NCBI GenBank assembly: GCA_019114415.1
Contig: DXFO01000009.1
Coordinates: 1 to 64,000, forward strand
Direction: 5' to 3'
DNA length: 64,000 nucleotides
DNA from: Candidatus Gemmiger faecavium
GTDB lineage: Bacteria > Bacillota > Clostridia > Oscillospirales > Ruminococcaceae
Of this stretch, positions 42,350-55,190 are shown one piece after another (the stretch's first letter is position 1; each line of letters opens with the position of its first letter). Position numbers and translations under genes: made by a program. The notes beneath the pieces are model-generated. The model was not told the DNA's origin, searched no databases, and saw only the letters and a list, made by a program, of their open reading frames with translations.

Positions 42350-43024
42350 ATGAGCAAACGTCAGATTTTGGAATATCTGCTGGAGACGAACACCAGCGTT
42401 TCCATCGCCCAGATGTGCTTTGCGCTGCTGGCAGCGATGGTGCTGGGCATCTTCATGTACTTTGTCTACCGTGCCACCTACCGCGGCACGCTGTACTCCA
42501 AAAACTTCAATATCACCCTGGTGCTGGTGGCGCTGATCACCACGGTGGTCATGATGATCATCGGGACCAACCTGGCGCTCAGCCTTGGTATGGTGGGCAG
42601 CTTGTCCATCATCCGTTTCCGTACCGCCATCAAGGAACCCCGGGACATTGCTTTTCTGTTCTGGGCGGTGAGCATCGGCCTGGCCTGCGGCAGCGAGTTC
42701 TATCTGGCCGGGGCTCTGGGCAGTGTGGCCATCGCCGTGGTGCTGGCCGTGGCAAACCTGGACCTGTATGATTCGGTCAGCTTTCTTCTGGTGGTGCGGG
42801 GCGCCCAGGGCTCGCTGGATGCCGTCGCCGTGCAGACTGCCGTCAAGGGCAAGGTCCGCGCCTGCAAGCTGCGCATGCGCAGCCTGGACGGCACCGACGA
42901 GGAAGTGACCTTTGAACTGCGCATCCGCAGCAAAAACGAAGCCGCCCTGGTGGACGCCGTGAAGGCCTGCGCCGGTGTGGAGAGCGTCAACCTTGTCAGT
43001 TACAGCGGAGAGACCATCGGATGA
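42350..43024 (+). CDS. DUF4956 membrane protein
   Basis: The product is 224 residues: a short N terminus, four predicted helices (about 20-40, 52-75, 78-95 region with IIRFRTAIKEPRD, and 105-135) and a cytoplasmic domain of about 90 residues. The IIRFRTAIKEPRD motif is the mark of DUF4956. The gene is the first of a known genomic triad with CotH and VTC proteins. Function is not established; it may be a transporter or a partner in polyphosphate or surface polymer formation. Start ATG 42350 after GGAGGG. Confidence 0.9.
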   Translation: MSKRQILEYLLETNTSVSIAQMCFALLAAMVLGIFMYFVYRATYRGTLYSKNFNITLVLVALITTVVMMIIGTNLALSLGMVGSLSIIRFRTAIKEPRDIAFLFWAVSIGLACGSEFYLAGALGSVAIAVVLAVANLDLYDSVSFLLVVRGAQGSLDAVAVQTAVKGKVRACKLRMRSLDGTDEEVTFELRIRSKNEAALVDAVKACAGVESVNLVSYSGETIG

Positions 43025-45258
43025 GTATTCCGTTTTACAAGCGGGTGCTGCGCGTTCTGGCACCGCTTCTGGCCCTGGCGGCCCTGCTGGCCGCGGGGGC
43101 GTGGTGCGTGTCGGAGCTGCCGGATCTTTCGGCCAACGCGGGGTACACCGTTGTCATCAATGAGATCTGCGTCAAAAACCTCACCGGCCTGACCGACGCC
43201 GACGGCGAGACGGGGGACTGGATCGAGCTCATCAACCTGTCGGGGGAGGACATCGTCCTGGACGGCTGGGGCCTGAGCGACAACCCCGACCGCCCCTACA
43301 AGTGGACCTTCCCCGAGGGGACGGTGCTCAGCGGCGGGGCAAACAACATCATGGTGCTGTTTGCCGACGGCAAGGACGGCTACGACGCCGCGGGCAGCCT
43401 GCACACCAATTTCCGTCTTTCCCGCAAGGGGGAGACGCTGGTGCTCACCGACCCCGACGGCGGCACGGTGGACATCCTGGATTATGACAGCCAGGAGTAC
43501 GACCTGACCTACGGCCGCCTGCGGGGCGATGCCAGCCGGGTGGGCGTGCTGGCCGCCCCCACGCCGGGCAGCGCAAACTCCACCCGCTTCCTGGAGGAGA
43601 CGGTGCAGCCGGTGGACCTGGGGGAAGTGGAGTTCTCCGCCCAGGCGGGCTTTTACGGGGAGGCCTTTGAGCTGACCCTGAGCTGCGACGACCCCGACGC
43701 CGCCATCGTCTATACCCTGGACGGCAGCCTGCCCACCACCTCCAGCAACATCTACACCGGCCCCATCACCATCGACAGCCGGGAAGGCGACGCCAACGAG
43801 TACGTCAGCCTGCCCTCCGCCTTCCTGGGCGAGTGGGTGGTGGGCTACGCCTGCGACTATGCCCCCGACCCCGTGGCCAAGGCCACCACGGTCACGGCCT
43901 GTGTCTACAAGGACGGCGTGCTGGGCGAAGCCGTCACCACCCAGACCTACTGGGTAGGGCTGGAAAAGTATACCCTGCCGGTGGTCAGCGTCACCGCCGA
44001 GGCGGACGATCTTTTCGGTCCGGAGGGCATCTACGTCCCCGGCCAGAGCTACTACACCCTGCGCAAGTACGGCAGTACCGACCGTGTAGGCAACTTTACC
44101 AGCAGCGAGAAGATCGACGCCCGCATCCAGATCCTGGACACCGACGGCAGCGAACTGCTCAACGCCGACACCACGGTGCGGGTGTCCGGCGGCTGGAGCC
44201 GTCTGGACTCTGTCATGAAAAACCTGCATCTGAAACTGCAGGACGGCGCCACCTCCGACCTGCTGGACCAGGCCCCCGGCGGCGATGCCCTGGACACCCT
44301 GGTGCTGCGTGGCAGCGGCAACGGTTCCGCCTATACCTCCCTGCATCAGGATGCCTTCCTCTGCAATTACCTGTACGGGCTGGATGTGGGGACCCAGTAC
44401 AACCAGCCGGTGGTGCTGTTTTTGCAGGACGAATACTGGGGCGTCTACACCGTGCGGGAAAGCAAGAACACCGATTTCTTCCTCCGCCATTACGGCATTG
44501 AGGAGGAGAATCTGATCTGTCCCGGCACCACCCCCGATGAGCAGGCCCAGCCCGAGAAGAGCGCCTTCGGTCTGGGGGTGGATGCCCTGGACGTCACCAC
44601 CCCCGAGGGCATGGCCTGGGTGGAGGAAAACGTGGATGTGGACGAGTACATCCGCTATATCATTGCCCAGATGTACACCTACAACGCCGACGGCCTGTAC
44701 AACGGCGGCAACAACTCCATTCTGTGGAAGAGCACCGAGGTGGACGAGGACAATCCCTGCGCCGACGGCCGCTGGCGGTTTTTGCTCAACGACCTGGACG
44801 CCACCCTCATCGACGTGGAGGTAGACCCCTTTGCCTACCTGCTGGAGAACGAGTTCTCCTTTGAGACTCACGAGACGGCGCCCTGGTACTCGGTCATTGA
44901 CAACCTGTTCCAGAAACTGTGGGCCAGCGCCGGGTTCCGGGAGCGCTTTGCGGAGGAATACCGCAGGGAGATGGAGACGATCTACGCCCCCGAGAATATC
45001 GTTCCCGCCTTTGACGCCTGGGCCGAGATGCTGCGTCCTGAGATCGAGCAGGATCTGAGCCGGCAGAAGGTGGGCGTCACTGAGCTGGCGCCTTTGGCCG
45101 ACCGGATCCTGGGCTACCAGTTGGAACCCTGGGAAATGACCGTGGAGGAATGGGAAGAGCAGGTGGGCCGTGTGCGGGATTACTTTGCCCGGCGGGCGGA
45201 CATCATGCTGGACTACCTGGATGAATATCTGCAGCTGGCGGAGGAGGGCGCGGCATGA
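43021..45258 (+). CDS. CotH-type kinase with lamin-tail domain
   Basis: The product is 745 residues. A signal/anchor helix at about 13-33 is followed by a lamin-tail domain (INEICVKNLTGLTDADGETG start), a chitobiase-like C-terminal domain (TLDGSLPTTSS), and a CotH kinase domain with KNLHLKLQ, GVYTVRE and DLDATL (presumed catalytic Asp). CotH proteins are atypical secreted kinases. Its start overlaps the DUF4956 stop (4 nt). Domain order places the catalytic part outside the cell. Confidence 0.9.
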   Translation: MSIPFYKRVLRVLAPLLALAALLAAGAWCVSELPDLSANAGYTVVINEICVKNLTGLTDADGETGDWIELINLSGEDIVLDGWGLSDNPDRPYKWTFPEGTVLSGGANNIMVLFADGKDGYDAAGSLHTNFRLSRKGETLVLTDPDGGTVDILDYDSQEYDLTYGRLRGDASRVGVLAAPTPGSANSTRFLEETVQPVDLGEVEFSAQAGFYGEAFELTLSCDDPDAAIVYTLDGSLPTTSSNIYTGPITIDSREGDANEYVSLPSAFLGEWVVGYACDYAPDPVAKATTVTACVYKDGVLGEAVTTQTYWVGLEKYTLPVVSVTAEADDLFGPEGIYVPGQSYYTLRKYGSTDRVGNFTSSEKIDARIQILDTDGSELLNADTTVRVSGGWSRLDSVMKNLHLKLQDGATSDLLDQAPGGDALDTLVLRGSGNGSAYTSLHQDAFLCNYLYGLDVGTQYNQPVVLFLQDEYWGVYTVRESKNTDFFLRHYGIEEENLICPGTTPDEQAQPEKSAFGLGVDALDVTTPEGMAWVEENVDVDEYIRYIIAQMYTYNADGLYNGGNNSILWKSTEVDEDNPCADGRWRFLLNDLDATLIDVEVDPFAYLLENEFSFETHETAPWYSVIDNLFQKLWASAGFRERFAEEYRREMETIYAPENIVPAFDAWAEMLRPEIEQDLSRQKVGVTELAPLADRILGYQLEPWEMTVEEWEEQVGRVRDYFARRADIMLDYLDEYLQLAEEGAA

Positions 45259-45986
45259 ATCTGAATGCTTTGAACAAGACCCCGCTCCGGGCTGCGGGCG
45301 GGGCGGCTCTGGCCGTGGACCGGCACGAGGAAAAGTTCCTGCTCACCCCCGGGGAGGCCGCCTACACCCAAAAACTGCTGGACGGTCTGCTGCGGCGGGA
45401 CAAGTATTCCACCGCGGGGGCCTATTACATCCGCAGCCTGTACTTTGACACCCCCGGCGACGGGGATTATCTGGACAAGGTGCTGGGCGTCAGCGACCGT
45501 CGCAAGGTCCGCCTGCGCATTTATGACACCGAAACGCCCCGGGTCCGGCTGGAGATCAAGCAGAAAAGCGGAGTTTACTCCCACAAGACCGGCGTCTGGC
45601 TTGACCGGGAGGAGGCGCTGGCCCTCATCGGAGGGGATGCCTCGCCGCTGCTCCGTCAGGACACGGCGGCAGCCCGCAGGGCCTGGACCGAGTTTGCCCG
45701 GGTCCCCCGCCGTCCCTCCGCCCTCATTGACTACGAGCGCACCGCCTGGACCATGCCGGTGGAGCGGGTGCGCATCACCCTGGACCGCCATGTCCGCGCC
45801 GCCAAAAGCGACGCCCTGTTTGACCCCGGCGTCCCCATGCTGGGGGTGCATTCGGGGGAGGCAGTGATCCTGGAGGTCAAGTATGACCGCTATCTGCCCG
45901 GCTATGTGCGGCAGGCCCTCTCCACCGTGGGCGGGCAGGGCATGAGCATCAGCAAGTACGCCGCTGCCCGGGAAATGCTGTACTGA
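45255..45986 (+). CDS. VTC-domain polyphosphate polymerase
   Basis: The product is 243 residues and has a VTC4-like tunnel fold with its basic residues: RHEEKFLL, YYIRSLYFDT, RRKVRLRIYD, RLEIKQKSG, RITLDRHVRA and ILEVKYDRY. VTC enzymes make polyphosphate from ATP. The 4-nt overlap with CotH confirms a three-gene operon. The three may build or modify a phosphate polymer at the cell surface, though the role of the bacterial triad is unproven. Confidence 0.9.
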   Translation: MNLNALNKTPLRAAGGAALAVDRHEEKFLLTPGEAAYTQKLLDGLLRRDKYSTAGAYYIRSLYFDTPGDGDYLDKVLGVSDRRKVRLRIYDTETPRVRLEIKQKSGVYSHKTGVWLDREEALALIGGDASPLLRQDTAAARRAWTEFARVPRRPSALIDYERTAWTMPVERVRITLDRHVRAAKSDALFDPGVPMLGVHSGEAVILEVKYDRYLPGYVRQALSTVGGQGMSISKYAAAREMLY

Positions 45987-46008
45987 GGTATGCAAGCCTT
46001 TATAACAA

Positions 46009-46053
46009 GCAAAAAGCGCCCCCGCGCCGGGAGTTCCCGGTGCGGGGGCGCTT
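46009..46053 (-). terminator. Terminator of the siroheme reductase gene
   Basis: On the minus strand AAGCGCCCCCGCACCGGGA pairs with its complement in 46014-46032 and is followed by TTTTTGC. It serves the minus gene; on the plus strand there is no T-run. Confidence 0.85.
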
Positions 46054-46070
46054 GGCGTATCAGGGAAAAA

Positions 46071-47636
46071 TCAGGCCAGATACTTGACGGCGACGCGATC
46101 AAAGGCGGAGGAGTCGGCGGCGTACCAGGCGGCGAAATCGCGGCCGGAAGCGGCCACGGTGCGGCCCAGCTCCACCAGGAAAGCGGGGATGTCCTTTTCC
46201 AGGACAACACCCAGTTCCCGGCCCATCCGCTCGCTGCCCTGGCGGTCCTGACCGCCGATATACAGGGTGAAAGCGGACTGGGGCTGGCGGTCGATGACCT
46301 TGACGGCACCGCGGAAACCGATCATGCCGGTCTGGTGGGTGCCGCAGCTGGACGGGCAGCCAGAGATGTGGATCTGGGGCAGAGCGCCGTCGGGGAGGTT
46401 GGCTTCCCGCACGGCAGCCACGCAGGCGGCCAGCAGGGCCTGGGAGTCCCGGACGCCCACCTGGCAGATGGAAGCGCCGATGCAGCTCACCGACGTCTCA
46501 AACAGGCTGGCGGCGGTGTCGGGAGCGGTGAGCTCCAGAATCTTGGCGGCCTCGGCGCCGGTGAGGTTGATGAGGTAGGCGGTCTCATCGGGGGCAAGGC
46601 GCATCTCGGCACCGTTCATGGCGCAGACGGCGTCGGCCACTGCGCAGAATACCTTGGGGTCGGGCTGGCCGCCGATGGGATGCCATGCCACAGTATACAG
46701 GCCGGGCTGCTTCTGGGGGATGACCCGGGCGCTTTCAGGCGCGGCGGAACCGTCCCCGGCCTTGGTCAGGGGGGCAGGCGCGATGCCGGTGAGGGTCAGG
46801 TCCTCGCCGGAGGCAAAGACTTCCTCCAGCTTGGCGTTGTAGGCGGCGGCGTAAGCCTCGGGGCCGCCCAGGGCGTCCTGCATATAGCGGGTGCGGGCGC
46901 GGGCACGGCTTTCGTAGTTGCCGTAGGCGCGGAAGGTCAGCCACATGGCCTTGATATAGTAGAGGATCTTTTCCGGCTCGATGCCCTCGGCAACTTTCAC
47001 GCCGAAGCGGGGATTGTTGCCCAGGCCGCCGGCGCTGTACACGTCGAACTTGCCGTCCGGACGGGCCGCAAAGCCCAGGTCGCGGTAGGTGGCGTGGGGA
47101 ACGTTGGAGGGGGAGGAGGAAAAGCCCACTTTGAGTTTGCGGGGCATCTTTTCCGCTTTGACAAAGTGCATCAGGTAGTCGCCCGCGGCCTCGGCCCAGG
47201 GCAGGACGTCAAAGTATTCGTCCGCCTCCACGCCGGCCAGGGGAGAGCACATGACGTTGCGGGGATAGTCTCCGCCGCCGCCCATGGTGACGATGCCGGC
47301 GTCCAGGGCGCTCTCCATGATGTCGTAGACGGCATCGGGCTGCAGGTCGTGCAGCTGGATGGTCTGGCAGGTGGTGAAGTGGATGCGGCCCACCTGGTGG
47401 CGGCGGACCGCGTCGGCGGCAAAGGCCAGTTTTTCCGGGGTGACCCGGCCGGCGGTCATGCGCAGGCGCAGCATGTTGGCTTTGCCGCCCCGCTGGGCGT
47501 AGCTGCCGTACAGGCCGGAAAAGCCTTTGTAAGCCATTTTGTCAAGATTGCCGGCGTAAAAATCTTCGGTTTTCTCCCGAAAAGCGGCAAGGTCCTTTTT
47601 CCAGGACCGGGGATCGATGGGTTGGGGTGCAGCCAT
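46071..47636 (-). CDS. Siroheme nitrite/sulfite reductase-like protein
   Basis: The product is 521 residues. It has two ferredoxin-like half domains, each followed by an Fe4S4/siroheme-type region. The cluster motif is CIGASIC (about 380) and CPSSC (about 425). The HISGCPSSCGTHQ sequence is typical of the ferredoxin type. The start at 47636 has GAGAGG upstream; the upstream in-frame extension to 47732 lies in the promoter leader. It likely reduces sulfite (or nitrite) in assimilation. A strong hairpin in its leader suggests control. Confidence 0.85.
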   Translation of the reverse strand: MAAPQPIDPRSWKKDLAAFREKTEDFYAGNLDKMAYKGFSGLYGSYAQRGGKANMLRLRMTAGRVTPEKLAFAADAVRRHQVGRIHFTTCQTIQLHDLQPDAVYDIMESALDAGIVTMGGGGDYPRNVMCSPLAGVEADEYFDVLPWAEAAGDYLMHFVKAEKMPRKLKVGFSSSPSNVPHATYRDLGFAARPDGKFDVYSAGGLGNNPRFGVKVAEGIEPEKILYYIKAMWLTFRAYGNYESRARARTRYMQDALGGPEAYAAAYNAKLEEVFASGEDLTLTGIAPAPLTKAGDGSAAPESARVIPQKQPGLYTVAWHPIGGQPDPKVFCAVADAVCAMNGAEMRLAPDETAYLINLTGAEAAKILELTAPDTAASLFETSVSCIGASICQVGVRDSQALLAACVAAVREANLPDGALPQIHISGCPSSCGTHQTGMIGFRGAVKVIDRQPQSAFTLYIGGQDRQGSERMGRELGVVLEKDIPAFLVELGRTVAASGRDFAAWYAADSSAFDRVAVKYLA

Positions 47637-47705
47637 AAAACGGCCTCTCTTTCTGTCAGTTGACGATACACGGCGCAGGCGTTTCCTGTGCCGGTAAAAC
47701 ACGAA

Positions 47706-47737
47706 CCGCTGTGCACCGCATGAACGGTACACAGCGG
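47706..47737 (-). promoter_or_regulatory. Leader hairpin of the siroheme reductase
   Basis: CCGCTGTGTACCG and CGGTGCACAGCGG (minus strand) form a 13-bp stem with one G-U pair, about 70 nt before the start codon. No T-run follows, so it is a structural leader element. Confidence 0.55.
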
Positions 47738-47743
47738 ACTTTT

Positions 47744-47772
47744 ATTGTAGCATATCCAGGAGTACGGCGCAA
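47744..47772 (-). promoter_or_regulatory. Promoter of the siroheme reductase
   Basis: On the minus strand -35 TTGCGC (47767-47772), 17-nt spacer, -10 TACAAT (47744-47749). Confidence 0.65.
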
Positions 47773-47806
47773 TGTACACCTGGTGCAAAAAAGGACAAAA
47801 AACGCG

Positions 47807-49150
47807 TTACTTTTCTTCCTTGCCGTCCTCGGTCTCGGGATCGGGGGAGAGCTTTTCCACCAATGCCCAACAGACCTTGCGGTCCTCGAACTTTTCTACC
47901 CGGATGCGCAGGCCGTTGGTCTCCACCGTCAGGCGGGTGCCGTCCTCGGGGATGGTGTTCAGGCAGCTCATGACCATGCCGCCCACCGTGTCGTAGTCCA
48001 GGTCGTCGGGCAGGTCGATGTCCAGCACTTCGGCCAGGTCCTCCACCCGCAGGCTGCCCTCCACCCGCCAGATGCCGGGGCCGACCTCAATGATGGGCTG
48101 GGGCTCCTCGGGGTCGAACTCGTCGTAAATGTTGCCCACGATCTGTTCCAGCAGGTCCTCAATGGTCACCACGCCTGCCGTGCCGCCGTATTCGTCCACC
48201 ACGATGGCCAGGTGCTGCTTGCGGGACTGCATATCCTTGAACAGCTGGTCGGCGTGGACGCTCTCCGGCACAAAGTAGGCGGGGCGCAGCAGCTCTGCCA
48301 GGGTCTTGGGCTGTTCCCGCTGGAGGTTGAGCAAAAAGTCACGGGCATTGAGGATGCCGCGGATGTCGTTGATGTCCTCCTCGTAGACGGGGTAGCGGCT
48401 CAGACCGGTGGTGCGGATGGCCTGCAGGATGTCCTCGGTACTTTCCTTCAGGCTGAAGGCCGTCACGTCGGGTTCCGGGGTCATGGCGTCGCTGGCGACC
48501 ATGTCGCCGAAGTCGAACACGTTCTCGATCCACTGCTGTTCTTCCTGGGCGATGGCGCCCTGCTCGCCGCTGTTTTCCACCATGAGGCGGATGTCCTCCT
48601 CACTGGCGGCGTCGTCCTCCGCCTCGGTCTTGAGACCCAGCAGGCGCAGCGTGCCGTTGGTGGTGACGTTGAGCAGCGCCATCATGGGAGCGAACACCAG
48701 GCTGATGACCCGCATGACCCCCAGGGCGGTCTTGGCCCAGGCGTAGGGCCGCTGCATGGCCACACGCTTGGGGACCATCTCACCGAAGGCGATGGAGAAG
48801 AAGGAGATCACGATGGTGATGACCACCATGGAGATGACGGTGAGCACGTTCTCCGGCAGGGGCAGGTTGAGGCTGACGAGGAAGTCGGTCAGGTAGCCGG
48901 AGAAGTTCTCGGTACCGAAGGCCGCGCCCAGAAAGCCGGACAGGGTGATGGCCACCTGGATGGCGGACAAAAAGCGGTTGGGGTTTTCCACCAGAGACAG
49001 CAGGCGGGCGGCGGTCTTGTCGCCATCCTCCGCCATTTTGCCCAGCTTGACCGAGTTCAGCGACAGAAACGCGATCTCGGAGCCGGCAAAAAAGGCGTTG
49101 AGCAGGATAAATACCACCTGCAGTAAAATTTGTGAGGGCAGATTTTCCAC
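47807..49150 (-). CDS. CNNM/CorC-family ion transporter
   Basis: The product is 447 residues: a DUF21 membrane domain (four helices, first 190 residues), two CBS domains (about 215-330) with FSLKESTEDILQAI, and a CorC_HlyC domain at the C terminus with the DYDTVGGMVM motif. The family moves magnesium or related cations. The start lacks a strong RBS except GGAGAGA. Its leader carries a candidate short peptide and an intrinsic attenuator (49228-49271). Confidence 0.92.
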   Translation of the reverse strand: MENLPSQILLQVVFILLNAFFAGSEIAFLSLNSVKLGKMAEDGDKTAARLLSLVENPNRFLSAIQVAITLSGFLGAAFGTENFSGYLTDFLVSLNLPLPENVLTVISMVVITIVISFFSIAFGEMVPKRVAMQRPYAWAKTALGVMRVISLVFAPMMALLNVTTNGTLRLLGLKTEAEDDAASEEDIRLMVENSGEQGAIAQEEQQWIENVFDFGDMVASDAMTPEPDVTAFSLKESTEDILQAIRTTGLSRYPVYEEDINDIRGILNARDFLLNLQREQPKTLAELLRPAYFVPESVHADQLFKDMQSRKQHLAIVVDEYGGTAGVVTIEDLLEQIVGNIYDEFDPEEPQPIIEVGPGIWRVEGSLRVEDLAEVLDIDLPDDLDYDTVGGMVMSCLNTIPEDGTRLTVETNGLRIRVEKFEDRKVCWALVEKLSPDPETEDGKEEK

Positions 49151-49227
49151 GAAAGATTCTCTCCTTTGTCAGATGTCAGATTCAAAGTTTGGTTTCAGCA
49201 ATCAGGTGCAAGATACGGCAAAGACAC

Positions 49228-49271
49228 AAAAAAGCATAGCCCGGCACCGGATTCCCGGTGGAGCTATGCTT
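49228..49271 (-). terminator. Attenuator in the leader of the CNNM/CorC gene
   Basis: On the minus strand AAGCATAGC..CACCGG / CCGGTG..GCTATGCTT makes a two-part stem followed by six T. It lies 78 nt before the start codon, so transcription would end before the gene unless prevented. Confidence 0.8.
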
Positions 49272-49329
49272 GGTTTGATTCAATATGCGTGTTCGGTCGG
49301 CTCGGTTCCGCGTCGCCGTCGACGTCCAT
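49264..49329 (-). CDS. Candidate leader peptide of 21 residues
   Basis: An ATG at 49329 opens a frame whose first residues are MDVDGDAEPSRP and which ends in the 5' arm of the attenuator stem, with the TAG at 49264-49266. The early acidic stretch followed by prolines resembles peptides that destabilise ribosomes at low magnesium (MgtL-type). The ribosome-binding site is weak (GGA 7 nt upstream, AAAGGG 13 nt upstream). It may be an accident; translation is not shown. Confidence 0.35.
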   Translation of the reverse strand: MDVDGDAEPSRPNTHIESNQA

Positions 49330-49379
49330 AGAGTGATCCGTTCCCTTTCCGCAGTTTCTACTGCTGTATCTGATTGAAC

Positions 49380-49408
49380 AGTATACCGCAAAACCGGCCC
49401 TGCGTCAA
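49380..49408 (-). promoter_or_regulatory. Promoter of the CNNM/CorC leader
   Basis: On the minus strand -35 TTGACG (49403-49408), 17-nt spacer, -10 TATACT (49380-49385). It gives a leader of about 220 nt. Confidence 0.85.
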
Positions 49409-49511
49409 GGCGGGGGCTGCCGCCCCCGGCAGGGAGCAGGACAAAACGAGGAACGGAGGGCGGGGAAAATGGCGGTGGACCGCGCCGGAAGGGCAATGCC
49501 CCGGCAGGGGA

Positions 49512-49563
49512 CAAAACATGACGCCCGCCGTGCGGCCGGATGTCCGGCAGGCGCGGCGGGCGT
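49512..49563 (-). terminator. Terminator of the ATP synthase operon
   Basis: ACGCCCGCCG (49521-49530) pairs with CGGCGGGCGT (49554-49563), and an inner CCGGA/TCCGG hairpin fills the loop. On the minus strand a TTTTG stretch follows. It lies 33 nt after the epsilon stop codon. Confidence 0.75.
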
Positions 49564-49595
49564 CAACCCCTCTATGAAAAAAGATATACGCGATG

Positions 49596-50002
49596 TTATT
49601 TCCTGCGGCTGCTGCCGTGCAGGCGGGCGGTGGCGCGGGCCAGGGCCGCCTTGCTGCGGAAGTACTGCTGCCGGCTTTCGTGCTGGCGCAGGCGTTCCTC
49701 GGCGCGCTCCTTGGCACGGCGGGCGCGGGCCTCGTCGATGTCCTCGGGGCGTTCGGCCGTGGCGACCAGAACGACGGCGTAGTCGGACATGATCTCGGCA
49801 AAGCCCTGGGTCACAACGGCGGTGTGCCAGACCCCGTCCACCTTGTACCGGGCCTCGCCCGGCTCGATGGCGGTGACGATGGGCTCATGCCCGGCCTGTA
49901 CGCCGTAGCTGCCGTCCACCGCGGGAATGATCAGGCTTTCGACCTCACCGGTGAAAAACTGCTTTTCCGGGGTGATGATCTCCAGCATGAAGGTCTTTTC
50001 CA

Positions 50003-50003
<1 letters not shown>
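49596..50003 (-). CDS. atpC: ATP synthase epsilon subunit
   Basis: The product is 135 residues, the normal length, with the beta-sandwich N-terminal domain (FMLEIITPEKQFF) and a C-terminal helical domain of about 45 residues that is rich in Arg and ends HGSSRRK. The protein regulates F1. Its ATG overlaps the beta stop by 1-2 nt. It is the last gene of the operon. Confidence 0.95.
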
Positions 50004-54397
<4,394 letters not shown>

Positions 54398-54401
<4 letters not shown>

Positions 54402-54886
54402 TGCTCCTCACCCACCTTTGCCAGAAACTCCTCGGCCAGCGCACGGTCGGAGTCGGTGTCCAGGCGCTTGCCTGCGACTTCCGTCGCGGCCATTACGGCC
54501 AGACGCGCGACCTCGCCACGGGCCTGACGCAGCATCTCGCTGCGCTCGGCGGCAATGCGGGCCTCCGCCTCCACGGCGGTCTTTTTGGCGTCGGCCTCGG
54601 CCTCGGCCATGCGGTCGGCATAGGCCTGGTCGGCGCGGTGTTTTGCGTCGTTGACCAGCTGCGCGGCTTCCTCACGGGCGCCGGCCAGCTTGGTCTCGTA
54701 TTCCTGCTTGAGGGACTGGGCCTGGGCGTTGTTGTCCTCCGCCTCGGCGATCTGGGACTTGATCAGCTCTTCGCGCTGTTCAAGAACGGCGTTGATGCGC
54801 CCGAACAGGAACTTGCGGAAAAAGAAATACAGGATCAAAAGGTTGACGATGGTAAAAAAGATCGTCCACGGCTGGAAGTCCAGCAT
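54398..54886 (-). CDS. atpF: ATP synthase b subunit
   Basis: The product is 162 residues: one N-terminal helix (about 10-30, [19 protein letters not shown]) and a long Ala/Glu-rich coiled coil. ATG 54886 has GGAGGTG upstream; an in-frame GTG three codons earlier overlaps that site. It dimerises as the stator stalk and binds delta. Confidence 0.95.
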
Positions 54887-54900
54887 TGGGCACACCTCCC

Positions 54901-55119
54901 TTAGCCGACAAAGATGATGATGAGCGCGGTGATGAAGCCGAAGATGGCGGTGCCTTCGGCCATGGCGCAGCCGAGCAGAAGGGTGCTGTTGATCTTGCCG
55001 GAAGCTTCGGGCTGACGGGCGATGGCGTCGCTGGCGTGGCCGGTGGCGATGCCGATGCCGATGCCGGCGCCGATGCCGGTGAGAACTGCGAGACCTGCGG
55101 CGATGATTCCGATAGACAT
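54901..55119 (-). CDS. atpE: ATP synthase c subunit
   Basis: The product is 72 residues and forms two helices with the polar loop ARQPEA. The ion-binding Glu is in AMAEGTAIFGF. It lacks the Gln and Ser of sodium-type rings (GQ..ES), so proton use is more likely. AGGAGGAACG precedes the ATG. The in-frame extension to 55194 is not real. Confidence 0.96.
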   Translation of the reverse strand: MSIGIIAAGLAVLTGIGAGIGIGIATGHASDAIARQPEASGKINSTLLLGCAMAEGTAIFGFITALIIIFVG

Positions 55120-55190
55120 AATACGTTCCTCCTGAAATGATATTGTGTTTGAGGGCGCGGCGTCAGCCGCGCAGGGGGATGGGACGGGGG

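Noticed and set aside
47773-47789. GTACACCTGGTGCA near the siroheme reductase promoter as a further LacI site
   Set aside because: Only one half resembles the consensus and the centre differs; neighbouring gene is unrelated to sugar use.
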